Numbered from the stretch's first letter, positions 12,832 to 22,257 are shown. The stretch is 64,000 nucleotides of DNA from Skeletonema tropicum (GCA_037178625.1 JAWZXG010000052.1:1-64000); one strand, 5' to 3'. The notes: a model not told the origin generated them from the sequence alone. Numbers and translations are program-made.

Positions 12832-13582
12832 GGTTTGGTTTGATGGACTCGCTTGATTGGCGGCTAAATTTAAATTATATTGAATTAGTTAGGCGAGCAG
12901 AGCAAGCTCTAGCGCACGTCGCCTTCAGGAAGAGAGAGATAGAAGCTCTATTATATACAAACTTGGTCGGTAGCGGTTCGATAGGCTACGATGGAAGTTC
13001 CTCATGGTTTCCATGTTCCATGCAATTTTGATGGCTTCGTGGCTTCTGCGAACTCGAAATATTTAAGCAGCATCGAGCGGTACTAACTGTCGCATCAAAA
13101 AGTCACCAACTCCAGACACCAGCCAACTCAAGCACGCTACATTCATATTGTCACTTTATCTTGTCTTGTACTCGTCCAATGACAGCGATAAGTGTCCTTT
13201 TTGGAAAGCAATCGTCGTACTCTATCGCTTAGGTAGGCGTATATTCAGCCTGTTTGGGCGACTTTTGTTCAATCGATGAGGCTAAAATGGGTCCAGAAAG
13301 TGATGTTTTGACGGTAGTCTTGGTTACCAATGACGATGGTATTGGCGCTGGTGACGACTTTCTAGACCACTCTCTCGAGGTGAGTCGATCGACAAAACAT
13401 CGATATTTGACCTTGCAACTGCAACCAATCGATAGAGCGCAATGAGAGCTTTCTACATCAACACTCATCGCCTTGATACGAACAAAAGTAGCAAAGTTAG
13501 GAAGGAAAAAGGTGAATTTGGAGAGGAAGAGGTAATGTAGTAGTATAGTAATCTATTATCATCTCTCTATATTATATATATA

Positions 13583-14415
13583 TCATTGTACATCATTCCT
13601 AAAGATGTTCAGTTGATTGTCATGTTGTAACACTTCCCATCTAGACGAGATCATTCGACTCTGGAGAATGAGGACTGTGATGAACGTTGTACTGGTGATG
13701 ACTATCCGATTTGGAAGGACAGCGGCGGAGGACTCAGCGATTGTAGGTCACTGTGGATGATGGAATCGGGCGGCGGTGAGTACACCGCCTCGTTGTTGCT
13801 GTTGCCGTCGTTGTTGTCTTGTGGATCATTAATAATGATATTGCCAATATTGTCATCACCATTATCACCGTCATTATCACCCCGCGCTGATATCAATTCT
13901 GATTCTGCCGGTGAGATATTATTTTCAATTTCAATATTCATATCCGTAGAAGATGCCATCATCTGCATCATCAAATTAGGATTTTGGTCCCGTCGTTCAA
14001 TCACTTCAAACCCGGAACGCGATGCTGCGTTAGAATTAGAGCTGAGGCCAACCGGAGCCGGCACCGGAGGAGTGCTGATGCTGATTAGATTTAGACGAGC
14101 GGAAGTTCTATCACTATCGTTAATATTATCATCATGCACCGCAGCAGGTTCATGTGCCTCCGCCTCCGTATTATTACTATTGTTATCGTTATCAATCGGA
14201 GTATTATCATTACTCAAACTCAACAAGACAATGTGTTCTCCGTTCAGAAGCGGAGAGCTGAGCGCACTGGCACTGCCGCCCACGCTGCTGCTTTGAATTC
14301 CAGAGCTGCCCTCGCCCTCGGAGGTTGTTCGATGGCAGTTGTCGTCGTGAGGTGGTGTGGATAGGGCTGTGGTGTTGACAACCAGCTCGTTGTCGGATGT
14401 TGTGGACGAAGTCAT
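13583..14415 (-). pseudogene. Copy 10: first ~235 codons intact, 3' end frameshifted
   Basis: Single extra G near 13662 and near 13713 disturb only the last 40 codons. The copy ends the noisy block that began near 10.3 kb; the rest matches the reference. Confidence 0.5.
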
Positions 14416-15150
14416 GGTTTGGTTTGATGGACTCGCTTGATTGGCGGCTAAATTTAAATTATATTGAATTAGTTAGGCGAGCAGAGCAGCTCTAGCGCAC
14501 GTCGCCTTCAGGAAGAGAGATAGAAGCTCTATTATATACAAACTTGGTCGGTAGCGGTTCGATAGGCTACGATGGAAGTTCCTCATGGTTTCCATGCAAT
14601 TTTGATGGCTTCGTGGCTTCTGCGAACTCGAAATATTTAAGCAGCATCGAGCGGTACTAACTGTCGCATCAAAAAGTCACCAACTCCAGACACCAGCCAA
14701 CTCAAGCACGCTACATTCATATTGTCACTTTATCTTGTCTTGTACTCGTCCAATGACAGCGATAAGTGTCCTTTTTGGAAAGCAATCGTCGTACTCTATC
14801 GCTTAGGTAGGCGTATATTCAGCCTGTTTTGGGCGACTTTTGTTCAATCGATGAGGCTAAAATGGGTCCAGAAAGTGATGTTTTGACGGTAGTCTTGGTT
14901 ACAATGACGATGGTATTGGCGCTGGTGACGACTTTCTAGACCACTCTCGAGGTGAGTCGATCGACAAAACATCGATATTTGACCTTGCAACTGCAACCAA
15001 TCGATAGAGCGCAATGAGAGCTTTCTACATCAACACTCATCGCCTTGATACGAACAAAAGTAGCAAAGTTAGGAAGGAAAAGGTGAATTTGGAGAGGAAG
15101 AGGTAATGTAGTATAGTAATCTATTATCATCTCTCTATATTATATATATA

Positions 15151-15981
15151 TCATTGTACATCATTCCTAAAGATGTTCAGTTGATTGTCATGTTGTAACA
15201 CTTCCCATCTAGACGAGATCATTCGACTCTGAGAATGAGGACTGTGATGAACGTTGTACTGGTGATGACTATCCGATTTGAAGGACAGCGGCGGAGGACT
15301 CAGCGATTGTAGGTCACTGTGGATGATGGAATCGGGCGGCGGTGAGTACACCGCCTCGTTGTTGCTGTTGCCGTCGTTGTTGTCTTGTGGATCATTAATA
15401 ATGATATTGCCAATATTGTCATCACCATTATCACCGTCATTATCACCCCGCGCTGATATCAATTCTGATTCTGCCGGTGAGATATTATTTTCAATTTCAA
15501 TATTCATATCCGTAGAAGATGCCATCATCTGCATCATCAAATTAGGATTTTGGTCCCGTCGTTCAATCACTTCAAACCCGGAACGCGATGCTGCGTTAGA
15601 ATTAGAGCTGAGGCCAACCGGAGCCGGCACCGGAGGAGTGCTGATGCTGATTAGATTTAGACGAGCGGAAGTTCTATCACTATCGTTAATATTATCATCA
15701 TGCACCGCAGCAGGTTCATGTGCCTCCGCCTCCGTATTATTACTATTGTTATCGTTATCAATCGGAGTATTATCATTACTCAAACTCAACAAGACAATGT
15801 GTTCTCCGTTCAGAAGCGGAGAGCTGAGCGCACTGGCACTGCCGCCCACGCTGCTGCTTTGAATTCCAGAGCTGCCCTCGCCCTCGGAGGTTGTTCGATG
15901 GCAGTTGTCGTCGTGAGGTGGTGTGGATAGGGCTGTGGTGTTGACAACCAGCTCGTTGTCGGATGTTGTGGACGAAGTCAT
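15151..15981 (-). CDS. Copy 11: intact 276-codon frame
   Basis: Same product as the reference. The TATA-like element annotated at 16097-16104 and the long 7-base site at 16156-16169 lie upstream of this copy. Confidence 0.5.
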   Translation of the reverse strand: MTSSTTSDNELVVNTTALSTPPHDDNCHRTTSEGEGSSGIQSSSVGGSASALSSPLLNGEHIVLLSLSNDNTPIDNDNNSNNTEAEAHEPAAVHDDNINDSDRTSARLNLISISTPPVPAPVGLSSNSNAASRSGFEVIERRDQNPNLMMQMMASSTDMNIEIENNISPAESELISARGDNDGDNGDDNIGNIIINDPQDNNDGNSNNEAVYSPPPDSIIHSDLQSLSPPPLSFKSDSHHQYNVHHSPHSQSRMISSRWEVLQHDNQLNIFRNDVQ

Positions 15982-16096
15982 GGTTTGGTTTGATGGACTC
16001 GCTTGATTGGCGGCTAAATTTAAATTATATTGAATTAGTTAGGCGAGCAGAGCAGCTCTAGCGCACGTCGCCTTCAGGAAGAGAGATAGAAGCTCT

Positions 16097-16104
16097 ATTA
16101 TATA
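16097..16104 (-). promoter_or_regulatory. TATA-like element upstream of copy 11
   Basis: Minus-strand TATATAAT (within GTATATAATAG) lies about 116 bases before the start codon at 15981. If it is a TATA box with initiation about 30 bases downstream, the leader would be roughly 85 bases. The element is conserved at the same distance in the clean units, for example 1933-1940 before the start at 1817. Role inferred from position and sequence only. Confidence 0.4.
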
Positions 16105-16155
16105 CAAACTTGGTCGGTAGCGGTTCGATAGGCTACGATGGAAGTTCCTCATGGT

Positions 16156-16169
16156 TTCCATGTTCCATG
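16156..16169 (+). repeat. Variable 7-base site, two-copy allele (TTCCATG x2)
   Basis: The heptamer TTCCATG is repeated twice here; other units have one copy (for example around 17730, 19295, 35028). This accounts for the 1572 versus 1565 base unit lengths. The site lies about 175 bases upstream of the minus-strand start codon, on the far side of the TATA-like element. Intermediate or altered forms occur near 11427, 25573, 30311, 42893, 44468, 57027, 58603, 60178 and 61746. Confidence 0.9.
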
Positions 16170-16418
16170 CAATTTTGATGGCTTCGTGGCTTCTGCGAAC
16201 TCGAAATATTTAAGCAGCATCGAGCGGTACTAACTGTCGCATCAAAAAGTCACCAACTCCAGACACCAGCCAACTCAAGCACGCTACATTCATATTGTCA
16301 CTTTATCTTGTCTTGTACTCGTCCAATGACAGCGATAAGTGTCCTTTTTGGAAAGCAATCGTCGTACTCTATCGCTTAGGTAGGCGTATATTCAGCCTGT
16401 TTGGGCGACTTTTGTTCA

Positions 16419-16577
16419 ATCGATGAGGCTAAAATGGGTCCAGAAAGTGATGTTTTGACGGTAGTCTTGGTTACAATGACGATGGTATTGGCGCTGGTGA
16501 CGACTTTCTAGACCACTCTCGAGGTGAGTCGATCGACAAAACATCGATATTTGACCTTGCAACTGCAACCAATCGAT
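16419..16577. other. Cluster of ATCGAT / CGATCG palindromes
   Basis: ATCGAT occurs at 16419-16424, 16543-16548 and 16572-16577, and the ten-base palindrome GTCGATCGAC at 16528-16537. Four such sites in 160 bases is more than expected by chance, and the cluster is present in each clean unit. It could be a protein-binding or methylation element; no function is shown. Confidence 0.4.
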
Positions 16578-16615
16578 AGAGCGCAATGAGAGCTTTCTAC
16601 ATCAACACTCATCGC
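16508..16615 (-). CDS. Candidate second exon of the reference copy (35 codons)
   Basis: If the intron at 16731-16616 is removed, the frame continues for 35 codons to TAG at 16508-16510, giving a spliced product of about 309 residues. The segment contains three Cys and several basic residues, unlike the acidic first exon. No domain is recognised. The same frame is open upstream as a 64-codon frame beginning at 16702, but that start lies inside the candidate intron and a second cistron is unlikely in a eukaryote. It may simply be 3' untranslated sequence. Confidence 0.25.
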   Translation of the reverse strand, partial: AMSVDVESSHCALSIGCSCKVKYRCFVDRLTSRVV

Positions 16616-16731
16616 CTTGATACGAACAAAAGTAGCAAAGTTAGGAAGGAAAAGGTGAATTTGGAGAGGAAGAGGTAATGTAGTATAGTAATCTATTATC
16701 ATCTCTCTATATTATATATATATCATTGTAC
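16616..16731 (-). other. Candidate intron at the 3' end of the reference copy
   Basis: On the minus strand GT at 16731 follows codon 274 and AG ends at 16616, giving 116 bases (114 where the TA run is short). A CTAAC branch-point match lies at 16644-16640, about 25 bases before the AG, and the tract around it is pyrimidine-rich. Splicing would be phase 0 and would replace the last two codons and the stop. The donor (GTACAA) is weak, so another donor may be used. The TA length variation would fall inside the intron, which fits its tolerance. The same layout occurs in the other copies. Confidence 0.35.
16713..16723 (+). repeat. TA microsatellite, five-repeat allele
   Basis: (TA)5T abuts the TGA stop of the 276-codon frame. 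A four-repeat allele is found at the 3' ends of the copies at 11993, 21423, 40314, 43459, 46594, 49723 and 54430. It explains the two-base difference between 1565 and 1563 base units. Confidence 0.9.
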
Positions 16732-17553
16732 ATCATTCCTAAAGATGTTCAGTTGATTGTCATGTTGTAACACTTCCCATCTAGACGAGATCATTCGACT
16801 CTGAGAATGAGGACTGTGATGAACGTTGTACTGGTGATGACTATCCGATTTGAAGGACAGCGGCGGAGGACTCAGCGATTGTAGGTCACTGTGGATGATG
16901 GAATCGGGCGGCGGTGAGTACACCGCCTCGTTGTTGCTGTTGCCGTCGTTGTTGTCTTGTGGATCATTAATAATGATATTGCCAATATTGTCATCACCAT
17001 TATCACCGTCATTATCACCCCGCGCTGATATCAATTCTGATTCTGCCGGTGAGATATTATTTTCAATTTCAATATTCATATCCGTAGAAGATGCCATCAT
17101 CTGCATCATCAAATTAGGATTTTGGTCCCGTCGTTCAATCACTTCAAACCCGGAACGCGATGCTGCGTTAGAATTAGAGCTGAGGCCAACCGGAGCCGGC
17201 ACCGGAGGAGTGCTGATGCTGATTAGATTTAGACGAGCGGAAGTTCTATCACTATCGTTAATATTATCATCATGCACCGCAGCAGGTTCATGTGCCTCCG
17301 CCTCCGTATTATTACTATTGTTATCGTTATCAATCGGAGTATTATCATTACTCAAACTCAACAAGACAATGTGTTCTCCGTTCAGAAGCGGAGAGCTGAG
17401 CGCACTGGCACTGCCGCCCACGCTGCTGCTTTGAATTCCAGAGCTGCCCTCGCCCTCGGAGGTTGTTCGATGGCAGTTGTCGTCGTGAGGTGGTGTGGAT
17501 AGGGCTGTGGTGTTGACAACCAGCTCGTTGTCGGATGTTGTGGACGAAGTCAT
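16723..17553 (-). CDS. Reference copy (copy 12): 276-codon Asn/Asp/Ser-rich protein, unknown function
   Basis: I do not recognise this protein. It starts with ATG in an ACC-ATG context, a good eukaryotic start, with an in-frame TAA about 20 codons upstream. Residues 1-60 are Ser/Thr-rich; 61-67 is the only clear hydrophobic patch; 69-103 is Asn/Asp/Glu-rich; 104-155 contains a Pro/Ala stretch (116-121) and a Met-rich stretch (149-153); 179-209 is dominated by Asp, Asn and Gly; 213-252 is rich in Pro, Ser and His. There is one Cys (27) and one Trp (259), no signal peptide and no membrane segment. The product should be acidic and largely disordered. Codons are mostly purine-N-pyrimidine, which favours this strand over the 194-codon antisense frame. 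The end may be an unspliced exon end: a plausible intron begins two codons before the TGA. It could also be a degenerate gene fragment spread by satellite amplification. Confidence 0.5.
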   Translation of the reverse strand: MTSSTTSDNELVVNTTALSTPPHDDNCHRTTSEGEGSSGIQSSSVGGSASALSSPLLNGEHIVLLSLSNDNTPIDNDNNSNNTEAEAHEPAAVHDDNINDSDRTSARLNLISISTPPVPAPVGLSSNSNAASRSGFEVIERRDQNPNLMMQMMASSTDMNIEIENNISPAESELISARGDNDGDNGDDNIGNIIINDPQDNNDGNSNNEAVYSPPPDSIIHSDLQSLSPPPLSFKSDSHHQYNVHHSPHSQSRMISSRWEVLQHDNQLNIFRNDVQ

Positions 17554-18287
17554 GGTTTGGTTTGATGGACTCGCTTGATTGGCGGCTAAATTTAAATTAT
17601 ATTGAATTAGTTAGGCGAGCAGAGCAGCTCTAGCGCACGTCGCCTTCAGGAAGAGAGATAGAAGCTCTATTATATACAAACTTGGTCGGTAGCGGTTCGA
17701 TAGGCTACGATGGAAGTTCCTCATGGTTTCCATGCAATTTTGATGGCTTCGTGGCTTCTGCGAACTCGAAATATTTAAGCAGCATCGAGCGGTACTAACT
17801 GTCGCATCAAAAAGTCACCAACTCCAGACACCAGCCAACTCAAGCACGCTACATTCATATTGTCACTTTATCTTGTCTTGTACTCGTCCAATGACAGCGA
17901 TAAGTGTCCTTTTTGGAAAGCAATCGTCGTACTCTATCGCTTAGGTAGGCGTATATTCAGCCTGTTTGGGCGACTTTTGTTCAATCGATGAGGCTAAAAT
18001 GGGTCCAGAAAGTGATGTTTTGACGGTAGTCTTGGTTACAATGACGATGGTATTGGCGCTGGTGACGACTTTCTAGACCACTCTCGAGGTGAGTCGATCG
18101 ACAAAACATCGATATTTGACCTTGCAACTGCAACCAATCGATAGAGCGCAATGAGAGCTTTCTACATCAACACTCATCGCCTTGATACGAACAAAAGTAG
18201 CAAAGTTAGGAAGGAAAAGGTGAATTTGGAGAGGAAGAGGTAATGTAGTATAGTAATCTATTATCATCTCTCTATATTATATATATA

Positions 18288-19118
18288 TCATTGTACATCA
18301 TTCCTAAAGATGTTCAGTTGATTGTCATGTTGTAACACTTCCCATCTAGACGAGATCATTCGACTCTGAGAATGAGGACTGTGATGAACGTTGTACTGGT
18401 GATGACTATCCGATTTGAAGGACAGCGGCGGAGGACTCAGCGATTGTAGGTCACTGTGGATGATGGAATCGGGCGGCGGTGAGTACACCGCCTCGTTGTT
18501 GCTGTTGCCGTCGTTGTTGTCTTGTGGATCATTAATAATGATATTGCCAATATTGTCATCACCATTATCACCGTCATTATCACCCCGCGCTGATATCAAT
18601 TCTGATTCTGCCGGTGAGATATTATTTTCAATTTCAATATTCATATCCGTAGAAGATGCCATCATCTGCATCATCAAATTAGGATTTTGGTCCCGTCGTT
18701 CAATCACTTCAAACCCGGAACGCGATGCTGCGTTAGAATTAGAGCTGAGGCCAACCGGAGCCGGCACCGGAGGAGTGCTGATGCTGATTAGATTTAGACG
18801 AGCGGAAGTTCTATCACTATCGTTAATATTATCATCATGCACCGCAGCAGGTTCATGTGCCTCCGCCTCCGTATTATTACTATTGTTATCGTTATCAATC
18901 GGAGTATTATCATTACTCAAACTCAACAAGACAATGTGTTCTCCGTTCAGAAGCGGAGAGCTGAGCGCACTGGCACTGCCGCCCACGCTGCTGCTTTGAA
19001 TTCCAGAGCTGCCCTCGCCCTCGGAGGTTGTTCGATGGCAGTTGTCGTCGTGAGGTGGTGTGGATAGGGCTGTGGTGTTGACAACCAGCTCGTTGTCGGA
19101 TGTTGTGGACGAAGTCAT
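18288..19118 (-). CDS. Copy 13: intact 276-codon frame
   Basis: Same product as the reference; it sits in the cleanest run of units (15.1-25.2 kb). Upstream 7-base site short. Confidence 0.5.
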   Translation of the reverse strand: MTSSTTSDNELVVNTTALSTPPHDDNCHRTTSEGEGSSGIQSSSVGGSASALSSPLLNGEHIVLLSLSNDNTPIDNDNNSNNTEAEAHEPAAVHDDNINDSDRTSARLNLISISTPPVPAPVGLSSNSNAASRSGFEVIERRDQNPNLMMQMMASSTDMNIEIENNISPAESELISARGDNDGDNGDDNIGNIIINDPQDNNDGNSNNEAVYSPPPDSIIHSDLQSLSPPPLSFKSDSHHQYNVHHSPHSQSRMISSRWEVLQHDNQLNIFRNDVQ

Positions 19119-19852
19119 GGTTTGGTTTGATGGACTCGCTTGATTGGCGGCTAAATTTAAATTATATTGAATTAGTTAGGCGAGCAGAGCAGCTCTAGCG
19201 CACGTCGCCTTCAGGAAGAGAGATAGAAGCTCTATTATATACAAACTTGGTCGGTAGCGGTTCGATAGGCTACGATGGAAGTTCCTCATGGTTTCCATGC
19301 AATTTTGATGGCTTCGTGGCTTCTGCGAACTCGAAATATTTAAGCAGCATCGAGCGGTACTAACTGTCGCATCAAAAAGTCACCAACTCCAGACACCAGC
19401 CAACTCAAGCACGCTACATTCATATTGTCACTTTATCTTGTCTTGTACTCGTCCAATGACAGCGATAAGTGTCCTTTTTGGAAAGCAATCGTCGTACTCT
19501 ATCGCTTAGGTAGGCGTATATTCAGCCTGTTTGGGCGACTTTTGTTCAATCGATGAGGCTAAAATGGGTCCAGAAAGTGATGTTTTGACGGTAGTCTTGG
19601 TTACAATGACGATGGTATTGGCGCTGGTGACGACTTTCTAGACCACTCTCGAGGTGAGTCGATCGACAAAACATCGATATTTGACCTTGCAACTGCAACC
19701 AATCGATAGAGCGCAATGAGAGCTTTCTACATCAACACTCATCGCCTTGATACGAACAAAAGTAGCAAAGTTAGGAAGGAAAAGGTGAATTTGGAGAGGA
19801 AGAGGTAATGTAGTATAGTAATCTATTATCATCTCTCTATATTATATATATA

Positions 19853-20683
19853 TCATTGTACATCATTCCTAAAGATGTTCAGTTGATTGTCATGTTGTAA
19901 CACTTCCCATCTAGACGAGATCATTCGACTCTGAGAATGAGGACTGTGATGAACGTTGTACTGGTGATGACTATCCGATTTGAAGGACAGCGGCGGAGGA
20001 CTCAGCGATTGTAGGTCACTGTGGATGATGGAATCGGGCGGCGGTGAGTACACCGCCTCGTTGTTGCTGTTGCCGTCGTTGTTGTCTTGTGGATCATTAA
20101 TAATGATATTGCCAATATTGTCATCACCATTATCACCGTCATTATCACCCCGCGCTGATATCAATTCTGATTCTGCCGGTGAGATATTATTTTCAATTTC
20201 AATATTCATATCCGTAGAAGATGCCATCATCTGCATCATCAAATTAGGATTTTGGTCCCGTCGTTCAATCACTTCAAACCCGGAACGCGATGCTGCGTTA
20301 GAATTAGAGCTGAGGCCAACCGGAGCCGGCACCGGAGGAGTGCTGATGCTGATTAGATTTAGACGAGCGGAAGTTCTATCACTATCGTTAATATTATCAT
20401 CATGCACCGCAGCAGGTTCATGTGCCTCCGCCTCCGTATTATTACTATTGTTATCGTTATCAATCGGAGTATTATCATTACTCAAACTCAACAAGACAAT
20501 GTGTTCTCCGTTCAGAAGCGGAGAGCTGAGCGCACTGGCACTGCCGCCCACGCTGCTGCTTTGAATTCCAGAGCTGCCCTCGCCCTCGGAGGTTGTTCGA
20601 TGGCAGTTGTCGTCGTGAGGTGGTGTGGATAGGGCTGTGGTGTTGACAACCAGCTCGTTGTCGGATGTTGTGGACGAAGTCAT
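19853..20683 (-). CDS. Copy 14: intact 276-codon frame
   Basis: Same product as the reference. Upstream 7-base site long (near 20859). Confidence 0.5.
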   Translation of the reverse strand: MTSSTTSDNELVVNTTALSTPPHDDNCHRTTSEGEGSSGIQSSSVGGSASALSSPLLNGEHIVLLSLSNDNTPIDNDNNSNNTEAEAHEPAAVHDDNINDSDRTSARLNLISISTPPVPAPVGLSSNSNAASRSGFEVIERRDQNPNLMMQMMASSTDMNIEIENNISPAESELISARGDNDGDNGDDNIGNIIINDPQDNNDGNSNNEAVYSPPPDSIIHSDLQSLSPPPLSFKSDSHHQYNVHHSPHSQSRMISSRWEVLQHDNQLNIFRNDVQ

Positions 20684-21422
20684 GGTTTGGTTTGATGGAC
20701 TCGCTTGATTGGCGGCTAAATTTAAATTATATTGAATTAGTTAGGCGAGCAGAGCAGCTCTAGCGCACGTCGCCTTCAGGAAGAGAGATAGAAGCTCTAT
20801 TATATACAAACTTGGTCGGTAGCGGTTCGATAGGCTACGATGGAAGTTCCTCATGGTTTCCATGTTCCATGCAATTTTGATGGCTTCGTGGCTTCTGCGA
20901 ACTCGAAATATTTAAGCAGCATCGAGCGGTACTAACTGTCGCATCAAAAAGTCACCAACTCCAGACACCAGCCAACTCAAGCACGCTACATTCATATTGT
21001 CACTTTATCTTGTCTTGTACTCGTCCAATGACAGCGATAAGTGTCCTTTTTGGAAAGCAATCGTCGTACTCTATCGCTTAGGTAGGCGTATATTCAGCCT
21101 GTTTGGGCGACTTTTGTTCAATCGATGAGGCTAAAATGGGTCCAGAAAGTGATGTTTTGACGGTAGTCTTGGTTACAATGACGATGGTATTGGCGCTGGT
21201 GACGACTTTCTAGACCACTCTCGAGGTGAGTCGATCGACAAAACATCGATATTTGACCTTGCAACTGCAACCAATCGATAGAGCGCAATGAGAGCTTTCT
21301 ACATCAACACTCATCGCCTTGATACGAACAAAAGTAGCAAAGTTAGGAAGGAAAAGGTGAATTTGGAGAGGAAGAGGTAATGTAGTATAGTAATCTATTA
21401 TCATCTCTCTATATTATATATA

Positions 21423-22257
21423 TCATTGTACATCATTCCTAAAGATGTTCAGTTGATTGTCATGTTGTAACACTTCCCATCTAGACGAGATCATTCGACT
21501 CTGAGAATGAGGACTGTGATGAACGTTGTACTGGTGATGACTATCCGATTTGAAGGACAGCGGCGGAGGACTCAGCGATTGTAGGTCACTGTGGATGATG
21601 GAATCGGGCGGCGGTGAGTACACCGCCTCGTTGTTGCTGTTGCCGTCGTTGTTGTCTTGTGGATCATTAATAATGATATTGCCAATATTGTCATCACCAT
21701 TATCACCGTCATTATCACCCCGCGCTGATATCAATTCTGATTCTGCCGGTGAGATATTATTTTCAATTTCAATATTCATATCCGTAGAAGATGCCATCAT
21801 CTGCATCATCAAATTAGGATTTTGGTCCCGTCGTTCAATCACTTCAAACCCGGAACGCGATGCTGCGTTAGAATTAGAGCTGAGGCCAACCGGAGCCGGC
21901 ACCGGAGGAGTGCTGATGCTGATTAGATTTAGACGAGCGGAAGTTCTATCACTATCGTTAATATTATCATCATGCACCGCAGCAGGTTCATGTGCCTCCG
22001 CCTCCGTATTATTACTATTGTTATCGTTATCAATCGGAGTATTATCATTCATTACTCAAACTCAACAAGACAATGTGTTCTCCGTTCAGAAGCGGAGAGC
22101 TGAGCGCACTGGCACTGCCGCCCACGCTGCTGCTTTGAATTCCAGAGCTGCCCTCGCCCTCGGAGGTTGTTCGATGGCAGTTGTCGTCGTGAGGTGGTGT
22201 GGATAGGGCTGTGGTGTTGACAACCAGCTCGTTGTCGGATGTTGTGGACGAAGTCAT
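21423..22257 (-). pseudogene. Copy 15: frame broken by a 4-base duplication
   Basis: CATT is duplicated at about 22047-22054, shifting the frame after codon 69. The rest of the unit is clean and the TA run is short, so this looks like a real mutation. Downstream of the shift the original frame is still open for about 209 codons (22052-21423). Confidence 0.6.

Larger units (their letters stand above)
15982..16722. other. Spacer between coding frames in the reference unit
   Basis: This stretch of about 740 bases, and its counterpart in every unit, holds no long conserved-looking frame. On the minus strand, after the candidate second exon it has 43 further open codons beyond the TAG, ending at TAA 16376-16378, and then the presumed upstream region of the next copy. 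It also carries a cluster of four TCGA-centred palindromes (16419-16577) and, on the plus strand, a GTGAGT donor-like hexamer at 16524-16529. I see no tRNA, snRNA or rRNA gene. Confidence 0.7.
15982..17553 (-). repeat. Reference repeat unit, 1572 bp form
   Basis: This is a clean example of the long unit. In minus-strand order it holds the open frame at 17553-16723, the candidate intron at 16731-16616, the candidate second exon at 16615-16508, a 3' spacer, and the upstream region of the next copy, with the 7-base site at 16156-16169 and the TATA-like element at 16097-16104. The 1565-base form, for example 17554-19118, differs by lacking one copy of the 7-base element. Confidence 0.95.

Noticed and set aside
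16108..16136. GGTTCGA-like box as part of a tRNA gene
   Set aside because: The bases after GGTTCGA do not fit a B box, and no cloverleaf or A box is seen.
16159..16165. CCAAT sequence near 16323 as a promoter box
   Set aside because: It lies over 200 bases from the TATA-like element, farther than usual, and a single five-base match is weak.
16417..16446. Minus-strand sequence around the ATGGGTCC block resembling a dinoflagellate spliced leader
   Set aside because: Only a partial match (a CCATTTT core followed by a loose GCCTCA); not enough to call.
16508..16702. 64-codon minus-strand frame just after the 276-codon frame, as a separate gene
   Set aside because: A second cistron 20 bases downstream is unlikely in a eukaryote, and its first 29 codons fall in a tract that looks like an intron end. 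Treated as candidate exon 2 instead.
16850..17434. 194-codon plus-strand frame opposite the 276-codon frame (present in every intact copy)
   Set aside because: It lies wholly antisense to a longer frame with better start context and codon pattern. Its Leu/Ser-rich product is what the complement of Asn/Asp/Ser codons gives. Not annotated as a gene.
17272..17502. 76-codon plus-strand frame in each unit
   Set aside because: Short antisense shadow of the same region; no supporting signal.
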